Assembly: GCF_000311865.1 (NCBI RefSeq)
Contig: NZ_HE978580.1
Coordinates: forward strand, 96,427-134,377
Direction of reading: 5' to 3'
From: Peptoniphilus obesi ph1
GTDB lineage: Bacteria > Bacillota > Clostridia > Tissierellales > Peptoniphilaceae
DNA length: 37,951 bases
Shown in pieces: positions 1 through 9,195 of the stretch (within the stretch, counting starts at the first letter, position 1; each line of letters opens with the position of its first letter). Under the pieces are notes generated by a model, which worked only from the letters and a program-made list of their open reading frames with translations, made no database searches and was not told the origin of the DNA. Both the position numbers and the translations under genes were made by a program.

Positions 1-80
1 ACATCAGTTTTATATCTCTGATCTTTTTTGATACCAATCTTTATTTTTATTAAAATTAGCAAAAAGCAATTTAAGTTTTA

Positions 81-1286
81 TTACAGACTCTCTTGCATCA
101 AAGCTTCTATCTTAATTGGAAGTGAATATAAGTTTACAAAGCCTTGTGAATCCTCTTGGTTATAAACTATATCATCTTCAAAAGTTGCAAAATCTTTGTT
201 AAATAGTGAATATTTAGACCAAACTCCAGCCGGAATAATATTACCCTTATAAAGTTTTAGTTTAATTTTTCCTGTAACTCTTTCTTGAGTGCTATCTATA
301 AAAGCAGCTATTGATTCTCTTAATTTTGTATACCAAAGTCCACCATAAATTAAATTAGCATATTTTATTGATGTCATTTGTTTAAATTCTAAAGTATCTT
401 TATCAAGTGTTATAGATTCTAAAATTTCGTGCGCCTTGTAAAGTACAGCTCCACCAGAATTTTCATATATTCCCCTAACCTTCATTCCAGTTATACGGTC
501 TTCAACTATGTCATCTATACCAATTGCATGTTTTGATCCTATTTGATTTAATTTTTTTAATAAGTCCTTTGCCTTTAATTTTTCTCCATTAACTGATTTT
601 GCAATTCCCTTTTCAAATTCAATTTCTACATATTCTGGATTATCACTCGCATTTTCATAAGTTTCGCTAAGAGTTAAAACCTTGTCAAGCTTAGCTTCAT
701 TTCCAGGATCTTCAAGGTCTAGACCTTCGTGTGAAATGTGGAATATATTTCTATCTTCTGAATAGCAAAGGCCCTTGTTTTTGTTTATAGGAATTGATCT
801 TTCCTTTGCATAATTTTCTTCATCTTCTCTAGATTTTATATCCCAAATTCTCCAAGGTGCAATTATTTTTATATTCGGATCAAAATGTTTAATCGCAGTT
901 TCAAAACGGATTTGGTCATTACCTTTTCCAGTACATCCATGAACTATAGCATCCGCCCCTTCCTTGTGGGCAAGTTCAACTAATTTTTTAGCTATAATTG
1001 GTCTTGCAAATGAAGTTCCTAGTAGATATTTATTTTGATATTTAGCGCCAGATTTAATTGTTTCAAATACAAAATCTTCAACAAATTCATCAGTTAAGTC
1101 TTCTATAAAAGCTTTAGAAGCTCCACTTCTGATCGCTTTTTCTTCTAATCCATCTAGTTCCTCTTCTTGACCTAAATCAGCAGATAAAGTTATTACTTCA
1201 CAACCATAAGTTTCTATTAACCAAGATATTATTACTGATGTATCAAGTCCACCTGAATATGCCAAAACTACTTTTTTAACTTCCAT
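81..1286 (-). CDS. argG: Argininosuccinate synthase
   Basis: Joins citrulline and aspartate with ATP to give argininosuccinate, the penultimate step of arginine synthesis, in the cytosol. The 401 residues match the family's usual length. The N-terminal PP-loop AYSGGLDTS (residues 9-17) binds ATP, and the family's conserved central segments (e.g. GCTGKGNDQIRFE) are present. Start: ATG preceded by AGGAGG about 10 bases upstream. It is transcribed alone within the window behind a T-box leader with an Arg-type specifier (see 1314-1643), so expression should rise when the cognate tRNA is uncharged. argH is not seen; the 80 bases downstream to the window edge hold no recognisable gene. Identification is secure. 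Confidence 0.97.
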   Translation of the reverse strand: MEVKKVVLAYSGGLDTSVIISWLIETYGCEVITLSADLGQEEELDGLEEKAIRSGASKAFIEDLTDEFVEDFVFETIKSGAKYQNKYLLGTSFARPIIAKKLVELAHKEGADAIVHGCTGKGNDQIRFETAIKHFDPNIKIIAPWRIWDIKSREDEENYAKERSIPINKNKGLCYSEDRNIFHISHEGLDLEDPGNEAKLDKVLTLSETYENASDNPEYVEIEFEKGIAKSVNGEKLKAKDLLKKLNQIGSKHAIGIDDIVEDRITGMKVRGIYENSGGAVLYKAHEILESITLDKDTLEFKQMTSIKYANLIYGGLWYTKLRESIAAFIDSTQERVTGKIKLKLYKGNIIPAGVWSKYSLFNKDFATFEDDIVYNQEDSQGFVNLYSLPIKIEALMQESL

Positions 1287-1313
1287 TATTTTATTTCCTC
1301 CTATAAAAATTCT

Positions 1314-1643
1314 ATAAAAAAAGTCTCTTCCTTAAATCAATAAGAAAGAGACGAAATTATCGCGATACCACTCCATTTGAAAGTATAGTCCAAGAAAAAA
1401 TGGTATAAAAAAAGTCCCTTTCTTAAATTAATAAGAAAGAGACGAATTAATCGCGGTGCCACTCTTTTTTGGAAATACTTCCCACTCAAAGTTTAACGAA
1501 AACTCTACGCATATTGCTCGCAAACACTCACAATATGATCTCCGTGATCCTAACTCTAGGGATTAAGCTACCAGTTTTCACCAAACACTGGCTCTCTGCA
1601 AATACTTTAGTCCTTCGAACTCACTTCATCGACTTTTGTAATT
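1314..1643 (-). promoter_or_regulatory. T-box leader of argG with two antiterminator/terminator modules
   Basis: Read on the minus strand, the leader starts just after the promoter at 1650-1678. Stem I shows the AG bulge (AGAGA) and distal-loop GGTG features. The specifier loop appears to present AGG followed by A, directly before a 4-bp helix GTGA/TCAC and a GA-type kink-turn; this fits Arg (an AGA nearby would also be Arg). Module 1: T-box GAGTGGCACCGCGA at 1451-1464 and terminator stem 1414-1442 plus U run. Module 2: a second T-box GAGTGGTATCGCGA at 1360-1373 and terminator 1323-1352 plus U run, with only about 40 bases between and no second stem I. The T-box class is certain; the exact specifier is inferred. 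Confidence 0.93.
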
Positions 1644-1649
1644 TCATAC

Positions 1650-1678
1650 ATAATACTAAAGCTTTTTTGATTTGTCAA
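1650..1678 (-). promoter_or_regulatory. Sigma-A-type promoter of the argG T-box leader
   Basis: The minus strand reads TTGACA (1673-1678), a 17-base spacer and TATTAT (1650-1655). It begins 14 bases or less after the stop of the upstream transporter, so argG has its own promoter. Confidence 0.85.
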
Positions 1679-1691
1679 GCCTTTTTATAAA

Positions 1692-3005
1692 TTAAAATGA
1701 AATTCCTTTAAATAATGCTATTAAACATAAAATTAAAGCTAATGGAACATAAACATACTTACCTACTGAATGCCAACCTTTGCCATATTGTTTTCCAGCC
1801 CCATCATTTATTTCATTTAATAGTTCATCTCTATCTAAAACCCAGAACCAAGACGCAGCTCCAATAATAGCCCCAATTGGTATTATATAGATTGAAATTA
1901 AATCCATCCAAGGTCCCCAAACGCTGATTTGATGCATATTAACACTTATTAAGAATAAACTTGTCATCAAAACTATTAAAACATGGTTTCTCTTAAGCTT
2001 TGGAAACTTATGTAGAATTGATTCTACACAAACTTCTATCATATTTTGAAGAGATGATATACCACCAAACACAACTGCCACAAAAAGTATTATCGCAAAT
2101 ACTCTACCAAATGGTATATCTTGAAGTATTGTTGGAAGTGTTTCAAACAATAGCCCTGGACCAGATCCTAAATCAACTCCATATGCAAAACAAGCTGGAA
2201 TTACAACTATAGCTGAGGTAAGTGCAGCTATAGTATCAAAAAAGGCTGTATTTTCAGAAGATTTTATAATATCTTCTCCCTTTTGAAGATAAGAACCATA
2301 AACTATCATCCCTGATCCTGTAATAGATAAGGAGAAGAAAGCTTGTCCCATAGCAAATATCCAAACTTCTGCATTTAAAAGTTCATTAAACTTTGGCCTA
2401 AACATGAATTCATAACCTGCCAAAGAATTATCCAATAATAAAACTCTGATAGCTAGTACTATAAATAAAATAAAAAATACCGGCATCATTATTTTATTTG
2501 TTTTTTCTATACTTTTTGCACCTACTGTCAAGGTTAAAGAAACTATAACTATAATAGCAACATGATAAATTACTACAGAATATGGTTGACTAGAAAATCC
2601 AGCAAACCAAGCTCCCGCATCAACATGCATCAAGTTTCCAGTTATTGATTCTACTAGAGCCTTTAAAACATAAGCAACAATTACTGAATAACCAATTGCT
2701 ATACAAAATGAACCTATTAAAGGAATCCAACCAATAACTTTTGCAACTTTATTAAATCCTCTTTTTTTCCAAACATATTCATAAGATCCTAAAGTTCCTG
2801 TTCCGGTCATCCTACCAATTGCATATTCTGTTGATAAACCAACATATGAAAATAAAACCACAAATATAATATATGGTATTAAAAATGCAGACCCACCATA
2901 TGAACCCATTCTGAATGGAAATCCCCAAACATTGGCCATACCAACAGCACTTCCTACACAGGCTAGTACGAAGCCCCACCTAGTCGTAAAATTTTTATCA
3001 TCCAC
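1692..3005 (-). CDS. Sodium-dependent transporter, NSS/SNF family
   Basis: Secondary transporter that brings an amino acid or similar amine into the cell with Na+. The 437 residues are typical of bacterial NSS members with 11-12 membrane segments (MhsT/TnaT type). The N-terminal signature is clear: GSAVGMANVWGFP within TM1, the unwound Na+/substrate site, followed by a Gly-rich TM1-TM2 turn. Start is GTG at 3005, eight bases after GAGAGG. A promoter lies at 3045-3073. No terminator separates it from the argG promoter, so read-through would meet the argG T-box terminators. Substrate cannot be told from sequence; neighbouring amino acid genes make an amino acid likely. Confidence 0.93.
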   Translation of the reverse strand: MDDKNFTTRWGFVLACVGSAVGMANVWGFPFRMGSYGGSAFLIPYIIFVVLFSYVGLSTEYAIGRMTGTGTLGSYEYVWKKRGFNKVAKVIGWIPLIGSFCIAIGYSVIVAYVLKALVESITGNLMHVDAGAWFAGFSSQPYSVVIYHVAIIVIVSLTLTVGAKSIEKTNKIMMPVFFILFIVLAIRVLLLDNSLAGYEFMFRPKFNELLNAEVWIFAMGQAFFSLSITGSGMIVYGSYLQKGEDIIKSSENTAFFDTIAALTSAIVVIPACFAYGVDLGSGPGLLFETLPTILQDIPFGRVFAIILFVAVVFGGISSLQNMIEVCVESILHKFPKLKRNHVLIVLMTSLFLISVNMHQISVWGPWMDLISIYIIPIGAIIGAASWFWVLDRDELLNEINDGAGKQYGKGWHSVGKYVYVPLALILCLIALFKGISF

Positions 3006-3044
3006 TTGATTAACCTCTCTTAAATATTTTTAATTTACTTTATT

Positions 3045-3073
3045 AGAATACCACATTGGGTTGAAAAAGTAAA
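3045..3073 (-). promoter_or_regulatory. Probable promoter of the NSS transporter
   Basis: The minus strand reads TTTACT (3068-3073), a 17-base spacer and TATTCT (3045-3050), about 40 bases upstream of the GTG start. The match is good but not consensus. Confidence 0.6.
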
Positions 3074-3200
3074 TTATAAAACAAATTAGAAACTATATCT
3101 TTTGCATACATAAAAAGATCTATATTAGATTAAAATATTATTTAAAATTAAATTTTAAATCCCTTCTAAAATACATATCAATTTACAAAAATCCTTTATC

Positions 3201-3228
3201 TTGCTAAAATTAAGTTAGTACATATAAT
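3201..3228 (+). promoter_or_regulatory. Probable promoter of the stalk-domain protein
   Basis: TTGCTA (3201-3206), a 16-base spacer and TATAAT (3223-3228), followed by TAGGAGGA before the ATG at 3253. Confidence 0.65.
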
Positions 3229-3252
3229 TTAAATATTAGGTAGGAGGATTTT

Positions 3253-4065
3253 ATGAAAAACTTTAAAAAATCAATTTTATTAGCTTTATTGCTTGTGTTT
3301 ACTTTTTCTTTTAAAATATCAGCAAGCTCAGACGTATATTTAGTAATTGATGGTAAACTTATAGTCGACGGATCGCCAGCCTTTATAGAAAACGATAGAA
3401 CAATGGTTCCAGTTAGATTTGTAGCTGAAAATTTAGGCTATGATGTTTCTTGGAATGGCGATAGCAAAACAGTCTCAATAGTAGATTCTAAGACATCTAA
3501 AAAAATTGAACTTACAGTAGATAGTAAAACAGCAAAAACTTATGATGAAAATTCTAAACTTAAAAAAATAAAACTCGATACAGCTGCAAAAAATACTTAT
3601 GGCAGAGTTTATGTTCCCGTTAGATTTATTGCAGAAAGCTTTGGAACTCAAGTAACTTGGGACGATGGTTGGGAAACTGTAATAATAGGTGATCCAAATA
3701 AATTTAATGAGAATATTATAAAAGATTTTTATAATAAAAATCTCCCAAAAGAATATCCTGACCTTGGAAGTAAAAAAATTCCAGTTGAATATTTTTACAT
3801 GCAAGGTTTCTTTAGTAATAATAAAAACGCAAGAATTTATATGTCTAGTGACGATATAGAACCCATAGATGGATTTTATCATTATTGTCAAATTACAAGA
3901 ATCAAAGATGGGTCTATGATAGATGGTTTTTATATAAAAAGAACACCTGATAATAACCTTTTAGAAATTATGTATGAGGAAAATGGAAATAAGGGAAATA
4001 TCGAAATAATAAATCAAAATTGTTTAAAGTTTAATGGAGAACTTTTCTACAGATCATTTTATTAA
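3253..4065 (+). CDS. Secreted protein with copper-amine-oxidase N-terminal (stalk) repeats
   Basis: 270 residues. A signal peptide (charged KNFKK, hydrophobic core, ISA at 22-24) precedes two copies of the copper amine oxidase-like N-terminal repeat, seen as MVPVRFVAENLGYDVSWN (51-68) and YVPVRFIAESFGTQVTWD (120-137), each with the preceding extended strands. In Firmicutes this domain is a common extracellular or wall-associated module; it carries no oxidase activity. The C-terminal ~120 residues (from about 150) are not recognised. It is a single gene with its own promoter and a terminator at 4173-4204. Binding partner unknown. Confidence 0.88.
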   Translation: MKNFKKSILLALLLVFTFSFKISASSDVYLVIDGKLIVDGSPAFIENDRTMVPVRFVAENLGYDVSWNGDSKTVSIVDSKTSKKIELTVDSKTAKTYDENSKLKKIKLDTAAKNTYGRVYVPVRFIAESFGTQVTWDDGWETVIIGDPNKFNENIIKDFYNKNLPKEYPDLGSKKIPVEYFYMQGFFSNNKNARIYMSSDDIEPIDGFYHYCQITRIKDGSMIDGFYIKRTPDNNLLEIMYEENGNKGNIEIINQNCLKFNGELFYRSFY

Positions 4066-4172
4066 TAATAAAATAATCTGTAAAACAAAATTTGAATAAT
4101 TCATTAAAATGGCAAAATATTATATATAAAAATTTTTAACGGAAATGATATAAAATACAAAGTATACAATAT

Positions 4173-4204
4173 AAAAAGAAAGAGTCGAAAGACTCTTTCT
4201 TTTT
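4173..4204. terminator. Bidirectional Rho-independent terminator
   Basis: Perfect 14-bp inverted repeat (arm AAAAAGAAAGAGTC) around a GAAA loop with A and T runs on both sides. It can end the stalk-domain gene from the left and the YfcC-M20 operon from the right. Confidence 0.92.
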
Positions 4205-4269
4205 ATATCTAAGTAAAAATATATTTTAAAAAAATTTATCATTTAATTAATTATTTTTCAACTCAAAAT

Positions 4270-5445
4270 TTATGATTGTTTTAAGCTTTCTTTAAATTCT
4301 TCGTTCATTTTATTAATTATTTCAGGATTATCTAATAATTTTGAAATGAAACCTAATATTACTGTTGCTCCCTTAACTATAGCTTCTTCAGATTTTTTTG
4401 ATTTTACTAAATCTACCATTTGGCTAGTGTGTAGTGGAACCCATTCATCGGTTATTGCAATTGATGGATGGAAAGCTGGGCATCTATAACTTACATTTCC
4501 AATGTCAGAAGACCCATCCGCATCTGGTGTATCTAAAAATTTTATATTATTTTCTTTCATCACTGATTTAATAACTTCAGAGCCTGTTTCATTATAATTC
4601 ATATCACTAAATGGATAATCAAAAATTTTATCTTTATAAGTAGTTTCAGTAGCTAACGCACAACCTTTCAAAATATTATTCAACCATGGTCTTATTTCTT
4701 TCTCTAAAAGACTTGCATCAGTAGATCTAAAAGTATATTTTGCTCTTGCTTTTCCAGGAATAATATTAGGTGAAATACCACCTTCTTGAATAATACCTTC
4801 TATAATAACACCAGGCCTCATCATTTTCCTCATCATATCAATAGCATGAATAGATAACATTAATCCATCTAAAGCCGATCTTCCATCCCATGGAGCTGCA
4901 GCCGTATGGCTTTCTTTTCCAATAAATTCTATTTCATGCGTTTCAAAAGCTATTAATCTCCAATTTGGGATGCTATATTTTGAACCCAAATGAGCCATTA
5001 TTACAAAATCATATTTATCAAAAACACCTCTTTCAACCATTGGGACTTTTAATCCTTTGTCTTCTTCATCGGGTGTCCCAATTATGTCAACATTAGCATT
5101 TATGAGATTTTCATTTCCTTTCAAAACTAAGGCAGATAAAACTGAAATAGCAGCACTTGCTGAGTGTCCACAACCATGACCAACTCCAGGGAGTGCATCG
5201 TATTCTGTCAAAATACCAATGTTGTATTTAGCGTCTTTATTTATAACTTCACCCTTAAACGCAGTTTCTAAATCACAGTAATTGCCTTCACATTTAATAT
5301 TGTGCTTTTCTAATAATTCTTGTATTTTTTTAGAAGACCTATATTCCTTAGATGGCAACTCAGGATTATCAGCTAAGTCATAGTTTAATAAAAAAGCTTC
5401 TTCTTCATATTCTCTTATAGATTCTATCAACTTATTATTTATCAT
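4270..5445 (-). CDS. M20 family metallo-amidohydrolase (AbgB/M20D-like)
   Basis: Zinc-dependent hydrolase of an N-acyl amino acid, aminobenzoyl-glutamate or dipeptide amide bond, in the cytosol. From the chosen ATG at 5445 it has 391 residues; GGAAAAGGAAG lies just upstream, whereas the earlier in-frame ATG nine codons before lacks a good site. M20 metal and catalytic motifs are visible: GHGCGH (89-94), GTPDEE (123-128) with the general-base Glu, MAHLG (His152), and a C-terminal GSSDIGNVS segment with a late metal-type His (VPLHTSQM). It follows the YfcC carrier by 45 bases, so the pair likely imports and splits the same compound. The exact substrate is unknown. Confidence 0.9.
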   Translation of the reverse strand: MINNKLIESIREYEEEAFLLNYDLADNPELPSKEYRSSKKIQELLEKHNIKCEGNYCDLETAFKGEVINKDAKYNIGILTEYDALPGVGHGCGHSASAAISVLSALVLKGNENLINANVDIIGTPDEEDKGLKVPMVERGVFDKYDFVIMAHLGSKYSIPNWRLIAFETHEIEFIGKESHTAAAPWDGRSALDGLMLSIHAIDMMRKMMRPGVIIEGIIQEGGISPNIIPGKARAKYTFRSTDASLLEKEIRPWLNNILKGCALATETTYKDKIFDYPFSDMNYNETGSEVIKSVMKENNIKFLDTPDADGSSDIGNVSYRCPAFHPSIAITDEWVPLHTSQMVDLVKSKKSEEAIVKGATVILGFISKLLDNPEIINKMNEEFKESLKQS

Positions 5446-5490
5446 ATTTATCTTCCTTTTCCTATTGTACAAATACTATCGCCTAAAATA

Positions 5491-6885
5491 TTAATGATAT
5501 CCTATTCCTATAGCTAGCATCATTAATATTGATTGTGTAACTAATAAAATTAAGAATAATGGAACAAAGAATTTCCACCATTTTTCTAATTTAACTCCTG
5601 CTAAACCAGCCACCATAGGTGCAAAAGCAGTTGGCCATAGGATATTTGATAAACCATCCCCAAATTGGAATGCTAATACTGAAACTTGTCTAGAAACACC
5701 CAATAAATCAGAAAGAGGTGCCATTATTGGCATACTGGTTACTGCTTGACCAGAACCAGATGGTATAAAGAAGTTCAATATTGTTTGGAAAAGTAACATC
5801 GCAGGTCCCATAAGAAGTTTTGGTAGATTAGATAACGGAATAGATAAACCATATACTATTGTATCTATGATATTTCCTTCAGTTAGAACAATTAAAATTC
5901 CTCTAGCAATCCCTATCATCATGCAAGCGAAAGCTGCATTACTAAAATTAATTGCTATTTTTTCACCTATCTCATTAGGTTTCCAACCCATTATGAATGA
6001 GCTTATAACACCCATAATTAAGAATACAGCATTTATTTCATCAAAATACCATCCATAATTGCTACTTCCATAAACAACTACAATTATGCCTATTAATAAA
6101 ACTAATAAAATTAATTTTTGTCTTATACCAAATTCATAATCTTCTGGGTTAAATTCACTATCAATTAGATCTAATTGATCTCCATATAATATACTTTTAG
6201 TTTCATCTTTTTGAATTTTCAAAGCATATCTAATAATATAAATTGATGCAACTACAATCATAACCACATGACAGAAAATCCTATAACCTGATCCAGACAT
6301 CAATGGCACACCTGCAATTGTTTGAGCTGTACCTACTGTAAACGGATTCATAAAAGCTCCAGAATATCCAAGTCCCGCTCCAAGAGCAACTATTGCAAGA
6401 CCTACCAGAGCATCATATCCCAAAGCAATTGTTATTCCAACAAATATTGGTATAAATGGCAATATCTCTTCAAAGACTCCTATAGTCGATGACCCAGCTC
6501 CTAAAAGAGTTATAAAAATTGGTATAATAATTACTTTACTATTCCCCTTTAAATTGTTTATTAAAAAAGAAACCAATCCATTAAAGGCCCCCGTTTCAAT
6601 TATTAATCCTATAGAAGCGAAAGAAATGAAAACAAAAAATACAACAGGAGCTGCATCTACCATACCTTTGTAAATCGCTTGTACAGTTTGAAAAGGACCT
6701 ACTGGCGTACTCTCTACCTTATGATATGTACCAGCTACAGCTACCTCTATTCCATCAGCATTTACTACTCTATCAAATTGTCCAGCGGGTAATATCCAAG
6801 TTAATATTGCACAGAATATTATTATACATACTAATAATACATATATATGTGGTAATTTAAATTTCTTTTTTCTTGTATCAGACAT
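5491..6885 (-). CDS. YfcC/DcuC-superfamily membrane carrier
   Basis: 464-residue polytopic inner-membrane protein of the anaerobic C4-dicarboxylate carrier-like family (YfcC, PF03606 type). A basic N-terminus leads into TM1 (about 13-33, ending ILPAGQF, a family hallmark), and many further segments follow, with Gly-rich reentrant-like stretches (LGAGLGYSGAFMNPFTVG and FIPSGSGQAVTSMP). Start ATG follows AGGAGG by 7 bases. It is first in an operon with the M20 amidohydrolase, a pairing often seen where a transporter delivers an acylated amino acid or peptide to its hydrolase. Real substrate not deducible; DcuC-like dicarboxylate transport is an alternative. Confidence 0.9.
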   Translation of the reverse strand: MSDTRKKKFKLPHIYVLLVCIIIFCAILTWILPAGQFDRVVNADGIEVAVAGTYHKVESTPVGPFQTVQAIYKGMVDAAPVVFFVFISFASIGLIIETGAFNGLVSFLINNLKGNSKVIIIPIFITLLGAGSSTIGVFEEILPFIPIFVGITIALGYDALVGLAIVALGAGLGYSGAFMNPFTVGTAQTIAGVPLMSGSGYRIFCHVVMIVVASIYIIRYALKIQKDETKSILYGDQLDLIDSEFNPEDYEFGIRQKLILLVLLIGIIVVVYGSSNYGWYFDEINAVFLIMGVISSFIMGWKPNEIGEKIAINFSNAAFACMMIGIARGILIVLTEGNIIDTIVYGLSIPLSNLPKLLMGPAMLLFQTILNFFIPSGSGQAVTSMPIMAPLSDLLGVSRQVSVLAFQFGDGLSNILWPTAFAPMVAGLAGVKLEKWWKFFVPLFLILLVTQSILMMLAIGIGYH

Positions 6886-6912
6886 ATGTATCCCTCCTAT
6901 TGATTATGCACA

Positions 6913-6941
6913 TTTATATTGAATCTCACTCTTGTTTCCAA
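6913..6941 (-). promoter_or_regulatory. Probable promoter of the YfcC-M20 operon
   Basis: The minus strand reads TTGGAA (6936-6941), a 17-base spacer and TATAAA (6913-6918), then AGGAGG before the ATG at 6885. Confidence 0.65.
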
Positions 6942-6954
6942 TAAATATATAGAG

Positions 6955-6994
6955 GGTGAATATAAATATATAGCTTTACATACTTATATTCACC
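6955..6994. repeat. Inverted repeat upstream of the YfcC-M20 promoter
   Basis: Arms GGTGAATATAAATA (6955-6968) and TACTTATATTCACC (6981-6994) are near-perfect complements around a 12-base centre, placed about 14 bases upstream of the -35 element. No T run follows in either direction, so an operator for a dimeric regulator is more likely than a terminator. It lies in the 243-base gap after the EF-G-like gene, where no other terminator was seen. Confidence 0.6.
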
Positions 6995-7128
6995 TTTATT
7001 ATTAAGAAACTTACTACTCTGATAAAACTTGTTTCTATTTTTTTATATCACCTTCAATTTTTTCATACTTTTACTACACTGCAACTATTTTTAGCTTTAA
7101 TAAATAATTAATTAAATACCAGATTAAG

Positions 7129-9195
7129 TTATTCCGCTTTTGCTTTTTTAGCTTCTTCAATAATTTTTCCCGCTATATTTTCTGGAACCTCTTCATATCT
7201 AACAAATTCCATAGAGAAAGTTCCCCTACCTTGTGTCATAGCTCTTAAATCTATTGAATACTCAAACATTTCAGCTTGAGGAGCTTCTGCAATTAAAATT
7301 TGTGAACCATCATTTTGTTGGTCCATTCCAAGAATTCTTCCTCTACGCTTGTTCATATCTCCCATTACATCGCCTAGATAAGCATCAGGTATATTTACCT
7401 CAACCTTCATTATAGGTTCAAGTAATACAGATCCTGCTTCTTCCATACCTTTCTTAAATGCTAATGACGCTGCAATCTTAAATGACATTTCGTTAGAGTC
7501 TACATCGTGGTAAGATCCATCATATAAAACAGCCTTGAAGTTTGTAACTGGATATCCAGCAAGAACTCCATGTTCTTTTGCTTCCATAATACCTTTTTCA
7601 ACAGCTGGGAAGTAGTTTTTAGGAACTGCTCCGCCAAATACTTCTTCATCAAATACAAAATCTTCATCACTAGGTTCAAACCTAACCCATACATCACCGT
7701 ACTGACCAGCTCCACCAGATTGTTTCTTGTGTTTACCTTGGACAGATGCAGTCTTTCTAATGGTTTCTCTATAAGGAATGATGAATGGAATAATATTTAC
7801 TTCTACTCCAAATAAATTCTTTAATTTTTCAAGAATTACATCAAGTTGTACCTTTCCAAGTCCACCAATTGTGAGTTGTTTTGTTTCAGGATTTCTATCT
7901 ATAACAAAGCTTGGATCTTCTTCTCTAAGTTTTCTAAGTGAAGATGATAGTTTTTCTTCATCTCCCTTTGTCTTAGGTTCAATTGCATAGTATAAAACAG
8001 GTGTTGGATATTTAATCTTCTTATAAATTATCTTGTTATCCTTGTCGCATAAAGTGTCCCCTGTTTCTGTTACTGTAAGCTTTGTAGTAGCACCAATATC
8101 TCCAGCTTGAAGCTCTTCTACTTCAAATTGTTTTTTACCTCTTATGACATATAAACCACCCATTTTTTCAGTTTGATCTTTACTTGAATTGTATAAAGTA
8201 GTACTTTTGGTCATCTTACCAGAGATTACTTTAAATATAGAAATTTTTCCAACAAATGGGTCTGTTATTGTCTTAAATACAGCAGCAGAGAAAGGTTCAT
8301 CAACAGATACTTTCTTTCTTTCGCCTTCTTCTACCCTAAATCCAAGATGGGCTCTTTCATCATCAGGAGCTGGCATATAATTTACTATTGTATTTAATAA
8401 AATATCAATTCCAATTCCCTTTTCTGCAGAACCAACCAATAGTGGAACAGCATCACCAGAAAGTAGTGCTGAAGTAACACCTCTAAGCAGGTCTTCTCTT
8501 GTAAACTTTTCGCCTGCAAAATATTTTTCCATCAAAACTTCATCAGACTCTGCTACAACTTCTGCAATCTCTTCATACATTCTTTCTGTTGCCTTTACTT
8601 GGTCGTGAGTAAGGTCTGTATCTTCTGGAGCTCCATCCTTGTATTTAAAACCTTTTTGATAAATAACATCTGTTACTCCAACAAAGTTTTCTCCTTCTCC
8701 AATTGGAACAGAAAATGGGATAACTTTTTTACCAAAAGCTTCTTCTAAGTCTTCCATTAGTTTTCTAAAGTTTACGTTTTCCCCATCTATCTTATTTATA
8801 AAGATAATTCTTGGTAATCCAATATTTTCTGTGTATTTCCACATTCTTTCAGTTCCAACCTCAATACCAGAGGTTGCATCAATTACCATAAGTACAGCTT
8901 CTGATGCTCTTAGGGCACAATATGCTTCTCCAATAAAGTCTAAGTATCCCGGAGTATCTATAATATTTAATTTAAAGTTTCTCCATTCAATAGGTATAAT
9001 ACTTGTTCCGATTGATGATCCTCTTTCCATCTCTTCTTTTGAAAAATCAGAAAAAGTATTCTTTTCAGACACATTACCTAAGCTCTTAGTTGCCCTACTT
9101 TGAAATAGCATGGCTTCTGTTAAATTTGTCTTTCCACTACCACTGTGTCCAACAAGTGCTAAGTTTCTTACATTTTCCGTAGTGTATAACTTCAT
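7129..9195 (-). CDS. Elongation factor G-like protein (EF-G paralogue)
   Basis: 688-residue translational GTPase of the EF-G-like (FusA2-type) subfamily. Residues 16-23 are the P-loop GHSGSGKT, NKID (134-137) is G4, and domains II-V follow in the usual order, including the domain IV stretch with GAGQYGDVWVRFEP. G3 reads DTPGY (80-84): Tyr stands where canonical EF-G and EF-Tu have the catalytic His. This, and the lack of the usual rpsL-rpsG-fusA-tuf neighbourhood, say it is the accessory paralogue and not the housekeeping factor. AGGAGG lies 13 bases before the ATG, somewhat far. Its precise role is not settled. Confidence 0.92.
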   Translation of the reverse strand: MKLYTTENVRNLALVGHSGSGKTNLTEAMLFQSRATKSLGNVSEKNTFSDFSKEEMERGSSIGTSIIPIEWRNFKLNIIDTPGYLDFIGEAYCALRASEAVLMVIDATSGIEVGTERMWKYTENIGLPRIIFINKIDGENVNFRKLMEDLEEAFGKKVIPFSVPIGEGENFVGVTDVIYQKGFKYKDGAPEDTDLTHDQVKATERMYEEIAEVVAESDEVLMEKYFAGEKFTREDLLRGVTSALLSGDAVPLLVGSAEKGIGIDILLNTIVNYMPAPDDERAHLGFRVEEGERKKVSVDEPFSAAVFKTITDPFVGKISIFKVISGKMTKSTTLYNSSKDQTEKMGGLYVIRGKKQFEVEELQAGDIGATTKLTVTETGDTLCDKDNKIIYKKIKYPTPVLYYAIEPKTKGDEEKLSSSLRKLREEDPSFVIDRNPETKQLTIGGLGKVQLDVILEKLKNLFGVEVNIIPFIIPYRETIRKTASVQGKHKKQSGGAGQYGDVWVRFEPSDEDFVFDEEVFGGAVPKNYFPAVEKGIMEAKEHGVLAGYPVTNFKAVLYDGSYHDVDSNEMSFKIAASLAFKKGMEEAGSVLLEPIMKVEVNIPDAYLGDVMGDMNKRRGRILGMDQQNDGSQILIAEAPQAEMFEYSIDLRAMTQGRGTFSMEFVRYEEVPENIAGKIIEEAKKAKAE

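Noticed and set aside
1469-1690. 73-codon plus-strand frame
   Set aside because: It lies on the opposite strand of the argG T-box leader, whose RNA structure explains the sequence.
4270-5472. Earlier start (5472) for the M20 amidohydrolase
   Set aside because: The nine extra codons overlap the GGAAAAGGAAG ribosome site of the ATG at 5445 and match nothing in the family.
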